Assembly (NCBI GenBank): GCA_025642065.1 | Contig: JAODUP010000115.1 | Location: 1 to 64,000, forward strand | Reading direction: 5' to 3' | Origin: Paralvinella palmiformis | Taxonomy: Eukaryota; Annelida; Polychaeta; Terebellida; Alvinellidae | Length of the DNA stretch: 64,000 nt | Shown here: one piece after another, positions 42,866-56,249 of the stretch | Layout of the letters: each line of letters begins with the position of its first letter | Numbering within the stretch: the first letter of the stretch is position 1 | Translations under genes and position numbers: made by a program | The notes under the pieces: generated by a model | The model's database searches: none | Seen by the model: the letters and a program-made list of their open reading frames with translations, nothing else | What the model was told of the DNA's origin: nothing

Positions 42866-42907
<42 letters not shown>
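42735..42907 (+). repeat. Fragment shared with 59893-60040, followed by (TA)n
   Basis: The stretch CACCGTATTCCATCGTGTACC.. to GATATCAGATAGTTGCTGA parallels 59905-60010, where it directly precedes a reverse transcriptase. It may be part of the same LINE family. A TA microsatellite occupies 42866-42907. Confidence 0.5.
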
Positions 42908-42909
<2 letters not shown>

Positions 42910-43079
42910 CTTATGAAAGAGCGTCTAGATATTCTGATAAGCTGTTACAAATCTATTTGATAAATCATTATCTTTGGGCGAATTTTCAAGATTCATGAAA
43001 GCTGCCTTTGTAAAACAATTTCAGACCTTTTCGAAATCTAACATTTTTATCTAAGATTATAAAAAAAGAAGTTACTCTC

Positions 43080-43989
43080 CATATAAATATAAAACAAACA
43101 AATATTTATTCAATAATATACTTGATGAATCACGACAGTCTGCATATAGAAGTGGTTACGACACTGAAACAGCCTTGGTTCGGGTAAAAACTTATATTAT
43201 GGTGTTACTATAAATAAAACAAGTCAGTATTGATTGTTCTTCTGGATCTCTCTCCTGCAGTAATTCAGTATACTTTTCTGTAGTTTGAAGGACGTGTTTA
43301 GTCTGTCAGGTAAAATACTTGAATGGTTATAATATATTGGAGACAACGCTCCCAGAGAGTGTCTGTTCAAAGTATTTTGTCTGATGTTCAGTTATCAATA
43401 TCTGGTATACCACAGGGTTCAGTTCTTGGTCTTTTGGTTTTCACATTTTATACATGTCCTCATAGTTCAGCGTTATGGCGTTAAATATCACTTATATGCT
43501 TATACCACACAGCTGTATATGTCACTGGATCCTGACAAGGAGTTAAAATTCTCCTATTCCTTGGATAATTTAGAACAGTGTATTGCTGATATTCAGCAGT
43601 GGACTCAAAAGTTTCTAAAATTAAATGCTAATAAAACAAATATTATATATCTGGCATCACCACATTGTGTTAAACCCCAGAAGACATTAGCATTACAGAT
43701 GGGTGTATCTTCGGTTAACCTTAATGGGCCAGTAAAATATCTAAGGATTAGTTTTGACAATGTCGAAACTATGATCATGTTATAACAATTGTTCACATTT
43801 TGTGTAAGCTATATGACAATTATACATTTACGGTTGTAGTCCCCACTTTGTAGAAAATTTATCTTTTCAAAGTTTGTTCACCAACAAATAATCAATATCC
43901 TTCAAAATTATTGTGTTTATACATACAAATTATTTGGACCATCACTGTACAGTGCCTTTTTGAATGGCTTGTAAATATAGATTATTACA

Positions 43990-44040
<51 letters not shown>
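43080..44040 (+). pseudogene. LINE reverse transcriptase with mutated catalytic motif
   Basis: SRQSAYRSGYDTETALVRVK (about 43130-43190) precedes a damaged motif A. The frame 43384-43785 then reads YGVKYHLYAYTTQLYMSLDP, where the expected YADDT is YAYTT, so both catalytic aspartates are gone. EQCIADIQQWTQKFLKLNAN and MGVSSVNLNGPVKYLRISFD follow. A jump then leads to VVVPTLW and the 3'-tail motif (TGTACAGTGCC..GAATGGC) with an (ATT)n end (43996-44040). The arrangement gives the full 3' order of this LINE: RT, tail hairpin, ATT repeats. Confidence 0.8.
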
Positions 44041-44182
44041 GAGTTCTACAGGTTGGTGAATCCTTATTGGCTCTGGTTACAGATTGTCTACTAATAAACC
44101 CTTATTTACGGTAACAACTGTCTAATGGTGAACCTATTTTGTCTCTAGTTACAAATTGTCTAATATAAACTTATATTAAACC

Positions 44183-44985
44183 AAGTGGTTAGGTATCCGA
44201 GCATCGGAACCCTGTATCTCAGGGTTATAGGTCCGGGCACTCAATGCGCATGCGCCAATTATTCCTCCTTGGCTATTACTTCCGCTCAAATATGGCGGCC
44301 GAGCAGGTAGTAGTTACCCTTATATTTAGGTAGATGATGCTTTAGATAGTTTTGAAGAGGTACAAACGAAAATCAAAGAAATAGAAGATGGAAGAACCGT
44401 GCGCTTTACAAATAATCGGGGATCTCACATTTCCTAGAAAACCTGGACAAATTCATTTTCCAGGTCCTGGAAATATCCTTGGATTTGACAAAATCTGAAA
44501 ATCTCCTGGAAAAACATTGCGTTTAAAAACCCTAATTAGAACAGAAAAACGTGAAATAAACAGTATACCTGTAAAAAATGATATTTCCTTGGCTAAAGGA
44601 ACCATAAACTATTGCATTTGTCATAAATGTGAGACTTTCTTTTTAATCTGATTATAATGCCTATTAATAGACTTAATCTAATATTTTTATTAACCACCAA
44701 TTACAGCTTTAACTCCTGTTACTGAAACTGATACGAGCAGATAAACAACTAAAATGATCATCAAATGGCTCAGATTTATAATAACACTGATGAACATGGT
44801 TCTGATGCTGAATGCTCGGATCTTTATCACCAACAAACACGATCCCGATGCTTGGCTTGCTGTTCCGCGTCCGAGCACCGGAAACACCGAAACAACCCAA
44901 ACTAGGCGCACGCGCATAGAGTGCCCGGACGTTTATCATCAGCGAAGACGATTCCGATGCTCGGATACCTGACAACAGCCTACAT
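44183..44985 (+). repeat. Dispersed segment D, copy 2, with NRF1-like palindrome and decayed start exon
   Basis: Same segment as 9068-9803. It holds TGCGCATGCGCC (44245-44256) with CCAAT and an ATG at 44292 starting MAAEQVVVTLIF before a stop. In another frame it continues DDALDSFEEVQTKIKEIEDG then RTVRFTNNRG up to about 44420. The lesions differ from those of copy 1, so both derive from an intact ancestor. The RFTNNRG ending resembles the start of FLYWCH-type zinc fingers, but too little is present to claim it. Confidence 0.7.
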
Positions 44986-47900
44986 TAAATTGGTTAAAGG
45001 ATGCCCACTAGTAGTTAATACTAACTCTCGATGCAATGATAGGATTACACTTGCTCAGAATTTGTTATCTCACCGGGGTTTTTTTCCGAATTCAAAGGCT
45101 CTATATTTTGTAGATAATGTGTTAGTCACTATTCCTACAAGTTGACAAAACGTATGTACGCTTATAACCCATGAATGAATGAACAAATTTGTACTAATAG
45201 CCTAGATGTGCGGTTGTTTACGTTCTTGGATAAACGTTTGTTCCCGATGAATCAGTGCACGAGTGATCGAGCCGTCAATTGTTGACGAATTTTATGCAAC
45301 AGCGATGCAGAATCGACGCAGTTTCTATATTTTGCACATCTCATATAGCACGATAATAGATAAATGATTACAAGCACCACTTCCATATTCCCACTGAGAG
45401 AAATGGTCCCACCTACAAACATCTGCATATTGGTTATTGCTTCAGAGCGTCAGAAAAAAGGGTAGACAGAAATAGTTTGATCTCTGCCCGACAGATGGCG
45501 GATCAGTCTCAATATGGTGCTGCTAAATGCCACCTTCCGCATGAGTAAGCCCCCACTGGATAATATGAAGGATACTTAATTGGTACATCACTGATACGAA
45601 GTGGTATAAGGTCTAGTAGCAGCAACAGCGGCAACAATAACAACTACTACTACTCTTACTGCTATTACTCCTACTACTATTATTACAACATAAAGGAAAC
45701 ATTTGTTGGGACTAAATCAACAATCGTATTATCGCCGCTGCATTCACTAACTGCGTTATGATATGATGCTGATAAAAATGTCATATTAGAATAGTGGCAA
45801 CAACAACAACACTAACAACAACAACAACAACGGCAATAAACAAGTAAGTGACTGGCCTACTTTAAAGGCCGATTTTATTTTTGTAAATATATATAAAATA
45901 TTTGATTTCGTCATTCGTCGTTGTTAAAACTTAACTGGCTGTAACTTGTTTTATTATTATTATTATTAGTAGTAGTAGTAATAGTATTAGTATTAGTATT
46001 ACTTATACTACTACTAATATTGATACTACTACTACTACTCTGCTGGCACAAATCGATATCAGCATATACTTGAACTACCGATTGATTACTGACTATCAGT
46101 TTCTGTACCTCAAAACTCATTAGAAGAGAATGGGTCAGGTATTTTGTCAAAATTACTTCCTGTATCCCAACAATTTGTGGCAAACTTAACGAACTGAAAT
46201 TGTCGAGAGTAACGGATGTTGGACGAATGTTTCATCTAAATCCATCGCAGTCTGAGCGAAAATTAGCTTAAAGCGGATTCATGTGTCTAGTTTCGAGCCA
46301 TTTTATTGTGTCATTATCTCATACATGTTGGAAGGATTGATTTATTTTTGTTTATGATCATCGACATGCTTCACTTTCAATGCTGACATCTAATCCATGA
46401 TTCGGTTTACTAAACATTCGAGTCACCCAATTAACGCAATGATATTAGTGTTCCTGTCGTTGATTCTCTCCTCTCTCCCCCTCTCTCTCTCCCCCTCGGT
46501 CACTTCTTTTCGTTCACGTGTAATATATGTTGAAGTATAGTATTGTGTTCTATTAGAGTGCTTCGTGTGGCTCAATACCTTTGACCTCAGCAGTCGAGGT
46601 TTATGTCAGAGTTACCTCACTCTGAGTCCATATCAGTCTAATCTTTACTCGTTGACCAGTCCAGCTTGGGTGTCCACAACGGAAGCCAGAGCTCTTGCTG
46701 GCATAGGTCTTTGGTTCACTGAGACACACAAGCCCCCTCAACACCTCAAGGAATGGGATTTGAGGGGGGAATTAAACATTTATACGCCCGTGATCTGGAT
46801 ATTAACACTTTATTCACAATAAAGTCTTATTTACCGCGAGTCTCAAAAGATCACTAACTTACCATCTTTATTGGGGTTTTTTCCGGCTTCATATCAATAC
46901 ACATTCCACATGGCCTTATATCACAATTACAGCCAGAGATACTATAACTCCATATGTCTGAATATAATTTCTCCTCTCTAAATTAGAGATGGTCCCCTTC
47001 TAGTTTTAGGTATCTCTCGGCAAATAGACAACATAACATAATCCACCTAGATCACTGACACTTTGTTGTTTACAATGACGTATTTGTGTATGATGTTTAT
47101 GGCTTATAAAGGGCCGATAGCATTACAACAGGGAAGGTTTACCATCAGGAAAACTGCTCTCTTGTTAACATGATGCCATTTACTCTGGCTATCTCATTCA
47201 GAGTGCTATATCCTTTGTTTTCTTTACTCGACGAATGAATGTTTCATGACGTCAATACGTGGCCTAGTAACTTGTAATATACTCCTCCCTTGATCCCGGA
47301 AGAGATCGTTATTTACAAAATGAAGTCCTTTCTTAATCTGTAGATATCATCTCTCCACCCCCCCCCTCTATGCGTGAACGCGCACACGTCCGTACGTATT
47401 TGCGTGTGATACAATTCTACTCGATTATCCGAATCTGTATTACTCACTCGTTGCTAAGTGACATGTGTCACATTACTGCGGTATGTATGTCTTGTAACTA
47501 ATTAAGTTGACAACGAGGCGTACTATTAGAACACCTCACGTACGGTCGATCTTTGATGTCCTGAGCCAAAGTGAACATTGTTCGTCGACTGTTGTTCTAT
47601 TAAGAACAGACTCTCTATTTCCATTGTAGTTCACTCAGCTAGGTAATATATAAATGGGGTTTGGCTTTAAATGCGGACATCCCTTTAAGGTTGGTATGAG
47701 CTTCGTATGGGGCTAGTCTCCTTAATTGCCAACTGGCTGTCATCACCTTAAAGAGATAACTGGCCTCTGATGTTCAGTTGTGTTACTCGTTACGAAGCAT
47801 CTTTCCATGAAGCAACGCGTACAACGATTGTTAAGGTCGTTCATAGTGATGACGGAGGAACGTTAATTACTTACAGAAAAACTACACCCATTGGAGTAAA

Positions 47901-48007
47901 TGATACCTTGTTTCTGGGTTGGTTTTTATAGCTGGGCATATTTTCATGGGAGAGATGAAACTCTCTCTCTCTCTCTATTGTTGTGTTGTTGTGTGTGTGT
48001 GTGTGTG

Positions 48008-48067
<60 letters not shown>

Positions 48068-48427
48068 ACATGAATGGCTAGTTCAGTGGTGAACAAAGCA
48101 AGGAATAAGGGGAGACGCATCAAATTCTGTATTCACTCGTCGCTTTAATCTACCAAGACCCACTTCAAACAAAGCTTATTGTTGTTTATGATTTAATATC
48201 GTGTTGTTGAGTTGTCTATCTGGGCTACATCATGTCATTGTTTAAGATATTGTATTTTGTGCTAGTATTTCAAAAGAACTTTAGTGCTGAAATCATTTAT
48301 TTGGCATCAAAAGATAATTATAATGGGGAAAAAAACATTCTAAATCTACTTATTTCATAAGTTCCCAGTTTAGTTAACAATAGAATACATTGCTTCTGGC
48401 CGAAATTTAGTATTTCTGCGGGTATTC
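44986..48427. other. Long region without a supported gene
   Basis: Contains trinucleotide runs (AAC/ACT near 45620-45830, ATT/AGT/ACT 45949-46040), a CT/C-rich stretch (46467-46497) and a (CT)n(GT)n microsatellite (47961-48063). The 85-codon ORF at 46565-46822 has no domain or splice signals. I see no exon chain. Confidence 0.5.
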
Positions 48428-48515
48428 GTTGTTGTTGTTGTTAATGTTATTATTTCTGTTGTTGTTATTGTTATTATTTTTGTTATTGTTGTTGTTGTTG
48501 TTGTTGTTTGTTGTT
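48428..48515. repeat. (TTG)n-rich trinucleotide repeat
   Basis: Imperfect GTT/ATT repeats; both overlapping ORFs here (poly-Leu on plus, poly-Asn on minus) are repeat translation. Confidence 0.9.
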
Positions 48516-48939
48516 GATAGTGTTATACGATTAGTTCGAGTTTTCCTCCTAATATCGATCTGTGGAACTCCATTACCAATCAACCAGACATTTCTGTATG
48601 ATTCGCATAAACAACGAAACCGAATCAAGACAAGAGCCTATATTTTGTATTGAGATAACAGTCCATAAAGCTAAGTATACTAATGTAATCTGGTTAATAA
48701 TTCTCTACTCATTGTAATGATAGCCACCTTTTGTCTGGCTGTTATCGGTAAATCGATAACACTATACCCAAAAACTTCATACATGGATATATATGGATAT
48801 ATACCGCTCAATATATGGTAAAACACTTAAAATCCAATGGATCATAACCACTCAAAATAGGCCAAGAGTTAAAAGTTAATGGACCGCAACAAGAGCCATA
48901 ATCCTGAGGTTTTTAGGTGATATTGAGTATACTTGAGTT

Positions 48940-49080
48940 GAGTTGTTTAACCTTGGTACAGGCCATACGTGGAACATATGGCCGAGGGTTGACTTAAACA
49001 CAGGCGTGAACCGGATTTGAACCCACAACCTGAAGGTTTGCAATGCTGTGCCCTAACCATTACGCCAATGGGACGCATTT
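48940..49080 (-). repeat. tRNA-derived SINE, family B
   Basis: On the minus strand it starts GCGTCCCATTGGCGTAATGG with A box TGGCGTAATGG. The B box is GGTTCAAATCC (49013-49023), followed by a body (CACGCCTGTG.., GGCCATATGTTCCACG). The head is unlike family A, so it is a separate family. Only one copy is seen here; the tail and TSD were not defined. Confidence 0.65.
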
Positions 49081-49539
49081 GGGTGGTAATGAAGTACAAT
49101 ATATTGTCTCGAAGCATTGTATTTTCCAAGCAGAGTTGATACATCAAACTCCAGTGTTTAGTTATAGCTGAGATGTCACTAACATCTTAAGCCTCTCCTA
49201 TAACCACATTAATAACAAACAATTCACGATGTCGAGATTTCTTACATTAATATTAATAACGTAAAATTTAATAAAACGCCCTTACCAGCAGAAGTTGTTC
49301 AGAGGTGCCATGTCATTGATATATATATTGATAAAAGTATTAGTAACAAATGTAGATGGATGCGCTGTCTAACAGGTAAGCAATTCCGTTTTCACAGATT
49401 TTTAATGGTATGAACATATTTACCAATATAGGTGACTAGTTTAAATTCGCTGAAGTCTACTGATGTTATACATGGATATGTCATATATATGTCGTAGATA
49501 TGTCGTATAACATAGATTACATGCAAGGCGTAGAAAAGA

Positions 49540-50165
49540 TTTGGACTACTTTATGAAGTTTATTTTGTACAAAGAATGCTTTATGACAGTGAGTGTTCTT
49601 AGAATATTAATAGGCAGCTCGGGCTCGGCATATTGATGTGACATTCTAGTAATACATTCGTCAAAAATAACACCTCGATTCATTTGTACTGACTCATTAG
49701 GGATAATGGAAGACTGACCAATCTCTATTCCTGGTGTTTTTAAGGATTTGAGATAATGTAGTGAACCCAAATAGATAATAATTGTTTTATAATTGTTTAA
49801 TGTGCCAAATTTTGAATTTTATTAATTCTCAGGATTCAGTGATATAGTCAGCTGTGTGTCATCGGCATACAAGTGATATTTAACGCCATATCGCTGTGAT
49901 AAATGGAAACCAGAGGACAAAGAACTGAACAGTGTGATACAATAGATAACAATGAGAGAACATCGGGACAAAATACCATGAACAAACAGTCTCCGACAGC
50001 GTTATTCTAAGTAGGAATGAAGCCATTCAAGTACTATGCCTGATCAACGAAATAAACCAAACACGTCTTTCAATCTGGAGAAAGGTGCTTTATGCTCATC
50101 TATATCAAATGCAGCAGAACAGTCCAGAAAAAGAGCAAAAATGGTTTATCTTGAACAATATAAAT
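49540..50165 (-). pseudogene. LINE reverse transcriptase fragment retaining YADD
   Basis: On the minus strand from 50165: LFLDCSAAFDIDEHKAPFSR (motif A) and LHSYLE. A deletion removes the GVPQG block, then YGVKYHLYADDTQL appears (near 49870) with both catalytic aspartates. The remainder (SLKTPGIEIGQSS..) is diverged. It belongs to the same LINE family as the copies at 41, 43 and 60 kb. Confidence 0.75.
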
Positions 50166-50394
50166 CATAATATTACACTGTCAAAATAAAACAATCTTCT
50201 TGGATCTACAGTTAATCTAAATGGTATAGTTGTACAAAATCAAATATTTTATATGAAGAGGGGAAAACCTTAAACTGTGTAAAATCATACAAACTAGGTT
50301 GATAAAATCATTTGGACCTGTCTTATCGTAACTGGTTGAAATTTGAAGGTTCTATCACAGGTTCATGGAATTGTGTTGTTAATACTCCAAGGAT

Positions 50395-50520
50395 TTAGGT
50401 TTGGATAGCTCATTGGTAAAGTGTTGGTCTAGTATTTCCGTCTTATTCGGTTAAAATCTGCAAACGAATCTATCACATGGGTATTAAGCTACGGGAAGAG
50501 TTTACCCCCCGTTTTGTGAG
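50395..50520 (+). repeat. tRNA-like SINE head
   Basis: TAGCTCATTGGTAAAGTG (A-box region) is followed after about 30 bp by TTCGGTTAAAATCTGC (B-box region). It is not a functional tRNA because the arms do not pair. The body and tail are unclear. Confidence 0.5.
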
Positions 50521-51380
50521 TAATAAGGTTATAATCATATAGAAAAAGTTTTGGATGCATCGCTATTGCAATGCCTTACGTGCAGTATTGTTACTTTGTT
50601 TTTAGATTAGTCATTTCGCTGTTTCCATATGTAGGTAGTGTACGCAACACAATATTGTCACGTGTTCAACATGTTGATTGCTGCGCCAAGAGGATATAAA
50701 AGGTGCAACTTTTCACTCTGGTTAGACGACAATTTGCCACGATGAATCCGTCGGACCTCTGTATACACGATTGACACAGGTAGGATTTGCTCAGGCATTC
50801 GAACCCAGAATGAAGCTGAGACAAGCAGCTGTGGTACCTAAATGTTCTGATGTATAGGTTTCTTTTGAACGACAGCAAATTAGTGCAGAATGTAAACTGT
50901 GGTATCAAGGTAGTTATCTTCTATATGCATTAATTTATCATTGAAAATTTTAGGTAATGTGTTAAATCTCAGCAAATTTATTTATTGAGTTTTTTATATA
51001 TATATTATGTTATGGTGGTGTCACTGTACAACTCATCGGAATAATTCCTCTTAGTAAGGGCATTATTATTACTAATATTCCACAGTTAATTGTTGCCTGG
51101 TCTACTACAAGTAATAGACAGCATTCCTATATATAACTAATAAAGAATATTTGCTTCAGGGAATAAGACTTGCCATTTAGCGCAAATTGGTGCCTTATTA
51201 TTCTAACCACGAGTGAACAATATTTCTCTCTCACTCATCAAGTCATCATAAGACGTATGCTAATATATTTTACATCGTCAACAAATACACACACTTATAT
51301 TGGGTTCCACCTCTAGTAATTCATATGCGTGGCCTTCTGTTGAACAATAGTATTATATGCATTCTAGTAGAAATGTCTAT
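50521..51380. other. Spacer with a 3'-tail motif near 51025-51070
   Basis: Mostly AT-rich. TCACTGTACAACTCATCGGA..TTAGTAAGGGCATTATTATT is a diverged LINE/SINE 3' tail. No gene is seen. Confidence 0.5.
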
Positions 51381-51384
51381 ACTC

Positions 51385-51567
51385 ACCACAATAGGTGAGC
51401 CTCCGTGGTCTTGTGGTAGCGTGTTGGACCACATCACTACAATCCGTGTTTGACTCTCAGCGTAGGCATATCTGAAGGGTGTTTCATCTTTAACTTCGCT
51501 TCATTACATTCGGAGGTCGCTCGGCTCATTTAGCCTACCATGTGCAAAAAAGTGGCGGTAAAACATC

Positions 51568-51598
<31 letters not shown>

Positions 51599-51611
51599 TA
51601 TAACCACAATA
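51385..51611 (+). repeat. tRNA-derived SINE, family A, copy 5, with 9-bp TSD
   Basis: The body, 51394-51602, lies between ACCACAATA duplications (51385-51393, 51603-51611). The head GGTGAGCCTCCGTGGTCTTG has a more diverged B box (GTTTGACTC). The tail is a long (ATC)n run at 51570-51598. Confidence 0.85.
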
Positions 51612-52190
51612 ATAGTATTTCTACTGATTAATTAAACACAAGCGCTTATTTAGTTCGATAATATGTTATTTCATATATTATTAACTATATTGTTTTGACT
51701 CTGACATAGTTGTTTTACATGTAAACCTTTAGTCAACGTGTCACTACCATTAAGTGAATATATACTGCATAGTCTGACATCAAACTGTCAACAATAACCA
51801 GCTAAATAAATAATTTATTTCCAAAATACCATACATATTGATGGATCTAGTTGATTATAGATAAACGTAAAATACTATAATTACAAAAAATAAATTAACA
51901 ACAATGTGGATATAACCGAGGACAAGCATAGTGTAAACTGTCATTCTATTGTCCCCCCTCTCAATTGTTTTTATAATAATTTAATAAATCATAATTTTAG
52001 AAAATATTACAGTTTGTCGTTGGCTTGAGAATCAAAACGTCTCATACTGACTAGGCAACAAGTGTTTAGCAGTAATTCTTACAATATGCATTTGATTATT
52101 TAACCTGAGTAAGTGAGATAGCCAAGAATAATATCTGACTTTACACGCTTTTTAAATTAAAACATGATAAAAACGCAACCCAATCATTCC
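51612..52190. other. AT-rich spacer
   Basis: No coding potential, repeat unit or RNA recognised. Confidence 0.4.
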
Positions 52191-52194
52191 ATTT

Positions 52195-53230
52195 CTTAGG
52201 CAATGCATCAAGTGGGAGTTTGCTGGAAAAATTGGTTTTACAGCGCGATATATAATAAGAACAAGTCAGACTGACGTGTCTGGCGTATTGTTTGTATGTC
52301 ACGATTAGAAGAAAACTTATTCTTAAAGGAAGCAGGTAGGTTATTGTTCACCTAGTCATGCACGAATAGACATAAATTACGTATTTTTAAAACTTGAGAA
52401 GAATGGAACAACGGGTCACTGTGACTATTATAAGCAGCTTTGTTAATTGCGCGAATTGCACGCTTTTGAATTGCTATGGTTTTCCGAAGTTGCTGACTGG
52501 CCTTTCCCATGCATGTATACCATAACAAAAATGTGGATGGATCAGAGAAAAATATAGGTTTCTTAAATTGCCATGGTGTAATGCGTGTTTCACCTGTTTA
52601 ATAGCAACTATGGTTCGTGATATTTTGGTATTTACATGCCTTATATGATATTGTCAGGTGAGTTGTTCATTAATGTAAATGGCAAGGAACCTGACTGACG
52701 TACTATCGCAATTTTGTCTAATTCTCTTCAATGGTACGCCATAGATATATACATTACTATCAAAGTTACACGTGCATTGCTTATGTTTCGCTAGAATAAC
52801 GATATCGTTGATTTGTTTGCATTTAAAGATAATTTATTGGCGCCAAACTAATTGTACAGATGAGTTATTTCGGTATTTGCATCCTCAAACAGAGAGGTCA
52901 AATTGGAATTAGAAATATACTGAGTGGTATCATCTGGAAAGGACAGTATATTGCCGTCACGTGACTTGTTTATGTCGTTTGCATGAATCAAATATAGCAG
53001 AGGTCCTAAAATAGAGCCTTGGGGTACACCACAAAGTATATGTTGACGGGAAGATGTACTCTCATCAATTTCCACGAATTGGGTCATGTTAGAGAGATAA
53101 CGCGAAGACCAGCCATCTGGAATTCCTCTGATGCCATATATACTTAAATTATGAAGGAGTAAATTGTGATTGATCACATTGAAAGACTTTGACAGATCAC
53201 AGAAGACTGTCAAGGTGTATTCAGGATCAT
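52195..53230 (-). pseudogene. Second LINE family, reverse transcriptase, broken
   Basis: The frame 53213-52848 (minus) reads VFCDLSKSFNVINHNLLLHN, YGIRGIP, RYLSNMTQFVEIDESTSSRQ, GVPQGSILGPLLYLIHANDI and SFPDDTTQYISN, where the usual FADDT has Ala changed to Pro. After stops come SRTIVAIKQVKHALHHGNLR-like, LYFSLIHPHFCYGIHAWE, IAIQKRAIRAINKAAYNSHS and DPLFHSSQVLKIRNL, ending near 52250. Sequence and spacing differ from the other LINEs in the window, so it is a separate lineage of non-LTR element. The endonuclease is not seen. Confidence 0.85.
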
Positions 53231-53693
53231 TGTTATTTGTAGCATCAGCACAATGATTCGAGAGATCTATACTGGGATGTATGGGAGAATGTTGGGATCA
53301 AAATCCATATGATTTCAATGACCATCAGATGACCATTGATTATAAGAATTTATGACGCTGTCTTAATAACTGACTGACTAATCGACCATAACCTGTCGGA
53401 TGATGGACATCTTCATTAATTACTCGGCCCATCAACGACACATCCTATCTATCAAACAAAGGTAATGATAAGTCGGAGTTCAGTTCGATTTACTCACAGA
53501 ACCTTCATCCCAAGTTTTCCAGAATTAACGTGTCGGTGTCCAGCGTATTCTTGTACAAATATCTAATTTTTTAGTCAATGACTTTCCAATTCCTGTCTTT
53601 ATGGGCATTAAGGGTTAATGACTCTATTTGACTCATCTGTATCAGTCATTACTAGTTATCTCATGGTTAGCTTATGTAACAGTTTAACAGTTT

Positions 53694-53732
<39 letters not shown>

Positions 53733-54266
53733 TATCTTAGCAGTGTGGGATAAGGTACTGGCACAGAAAATTATGATCCATGAATATAAACTCTGAACGA
53801 TTCATCAGGGCAATGATTCGACAGAGCTACCTCTCATGCTGAGACACGCGTAATGTCTCACCAATGCCCTACTTGTGCCATTCTCTAAAGCTATTCCAGG
53901 TATAGATGTTTCCCTTTCACTTGTCTAGTCCACAAACATCTTGACAAGTAGATTTCGTTTTACCAGCTGATGTCCGTCTTTGTTCAGGTGACATTGTCCC
54001 CATTCTTCTTTTAACCGAAGCCATTAGACACCCCACAAGGAGGAGAGGGGGGGATGTACCACAAGGGGCCGTGTTTAGGTGTAACCGTGTTAGAGGGCTG
54101 TCTTCTGGTGAGATCCATTAGTAAAAGTAGACACTCGAAGTAAATAACAAAAACAATGCTAACATCTTATAGATGTGGTTATATAAGAGGTTCTCTTGTA
54201 TGAGGTCCACTATAGTTGAAGTAGATTGTCCATTCTTTGCGTTGTTTATCATTAACATCGCTAAAT

Positions 54267-54304
<38 letters not shown>

Positions 54305-54600
54305 CAGTCTATGGCATGTGTTTGTGTACGTCTCAATGAAAGTGTGTATTAGTGATTTAATGGTTTGGATCATTTTCGCGTTGCTAATCCTTCGAGCAAG
54401 GTGCTTTATCGGAATGAAGAATGAGACATCCGGCATATATAGGCTACACTCGGACAGTCAGACAGACAGACAGACAAAATAGCAATCTGTGGATTGAAGG
54501 TATTTTCCAAGAGCGGAAAGCTGATGATCTTTGTTCCATTGACTGAAGAGTCACCTAGACGTAATAAAAATAATGGCTAGGTTTATGGATGAATGGAATT
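53231..54600. other. Non-genic region with (TA)n at 53700-53729 and 54269-54301
   Basis: ORFs at 54179-54482 are TA-repeat translations. No exon chain found. Confidence 0.5.
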
Positions 54601-54652
54601 GTCCCGGAAGTATAGCTACTCTGAGCCAGAATCATCATGTATCTGTATCCTT

Positions 54653-54654
<2 letters not shown>

Positions 54655-54729
<75 letters not shown>

Positions 54730-54753
54730 TATATATATATATATATATATATA
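54655..54753. repeat. (CA)n(TA)n microsatellite
   Basis: CA (54655-54726) then TA (54728-54753). Confidence 0.95.
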
Positions 54754-54759
54754 GTATGA

Positions 54760-55650
54760 CTTCCCGGTAGTAAGTGATACCAACGCTATCTATATGGCCG
54801 TTAAAAGATTTCGCGTTTTTAGTTTTTACTTTTTCCCGTGATTGTTTTTCATTTTCTGGCTCAGTTTTTACGGTAACCGTCTGAAAGGTAACATTTAACT
54901 ACACATGTTAAGACACTACGTCTTATGTAAATTACATAAGAAGCCACTTTATTAAATTCGCTAATAAATCTCCCCTTATTCTGTCTGGTGCAATAACTTA
55001 CTGCGATCGTAACCCGAAATGGCTGCCAAGATACGGGTAAAGTGGATGAACATGTCGCAATAAATCTTCTTTTGTGGTCTTTCATTCCAGTAACATTCGC
55101 GGCTATTGTGTTTCAAATTGTTTCATTACCCGGTCCAAGCCGAGTTTTGCTTTCGGTTCATAATTCAAATAATCGAACTTCCTGTGGAAATTGAGATTTG
55201 GTGCGAAGAATGGAATAAAACGACAATTGTACCGAATTCCTCGAGAAATTGTGAGAACATAACTCTGAATATCTAGATAAGTTGCTCATTCTTTGGCTCA
55301 CTAACTAACTAATGTATAATCTTCAGGTATATTGATCATACAATATAGTTTTTGTCATTTCGATCTTGTAACCGAGTACAGTTTATTATGCCACCAGTAG
55401 GTCTAATTGCAACCCTACACCAGTAGCCATATTGTACTGGATCTGATCACAAGGTGTTAACACTCAGACCTACAGGACCGGATGCCGAGTAAAATAACTT
55501 AATCGATGGTAGCATGACGCTTCTTCTAATCTTGAGCCATTATCTGTGAGGATAGACATCTCCTAACAGCCTTCCGGTGAATCACTTCCTATCATACGAT
55601 GTAAACACACCACTAACCTGTGTGTGGTAAACGGTGTAAACATACTATTA
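54760..55650. other. Spacer with an isolated start-exon-like ATG
   Basis: At 55017 a good-context ATG (CCCGAAATGGCTGCCAAGAT) is followed by ACGG and then GTAAAG, which would be a phase-0 mini-exon (MAAKIR). No continuing exon was found, so no gene is called. Confidence 0.3.
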
Positions 55651-55654
55651 ACGG

Positions 55655-55943
55655 TGTGGTGTGTGTGTGTATGTGTGTGTATGTGTGTGTGTGCGCGCGC
55701 GCGCGTGTGTGTGTGTGATAAACGATGTAAACATACCACTAACTGTGTATATTGCAAACGATGTAAACATACCACTAACTGTGTGTGTAGTATTCTCTAT
55801 CATGCTATGGCTGATCTCATGTACGCTTCTCACAATGAAGGAACAGGCATCAATTATGGTTGTCTACTCAATTTAATCACATCGCGTATTTTGATGAAAT
55901 ATAGTACATGCACACCTGAATAATCCGGACATAGTGGTAACAC

Positions 55944-56005
<62 letters not shown>
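55655..56005. repeat. (GT)n/(GC)n and (ATA)n microsatellites with short ACCACTAAC repeats
   Basis: GT/GC at 55655-55718, AAT repeat at 55948-56005. Between and around them, AAACGATGTAAACATACCAC or a close variant repeats four times (about 55598-55782). Confidence 0.85.
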
Positions 56006-56249
56006 GAGAAATATAGTTACTAAAGTCCCCCCCCTCTTACTAGCAGATGTTATTCAAAGATAGTATTCAACGATACCCTAATATATGAAATCCAGTTAGA
56101 AATTTGAACGACCAATATTTAGTAGGTCAGATTTAATAACAGTTTCCAAGAGATGAGGCGTTTCTAATCTCTTCTGTATCTGACTGCATGACCCGATGTT
56201 AAGACTGACTTTATTGTGGGCAGATTCATTGCAACTGATATATGTATTA

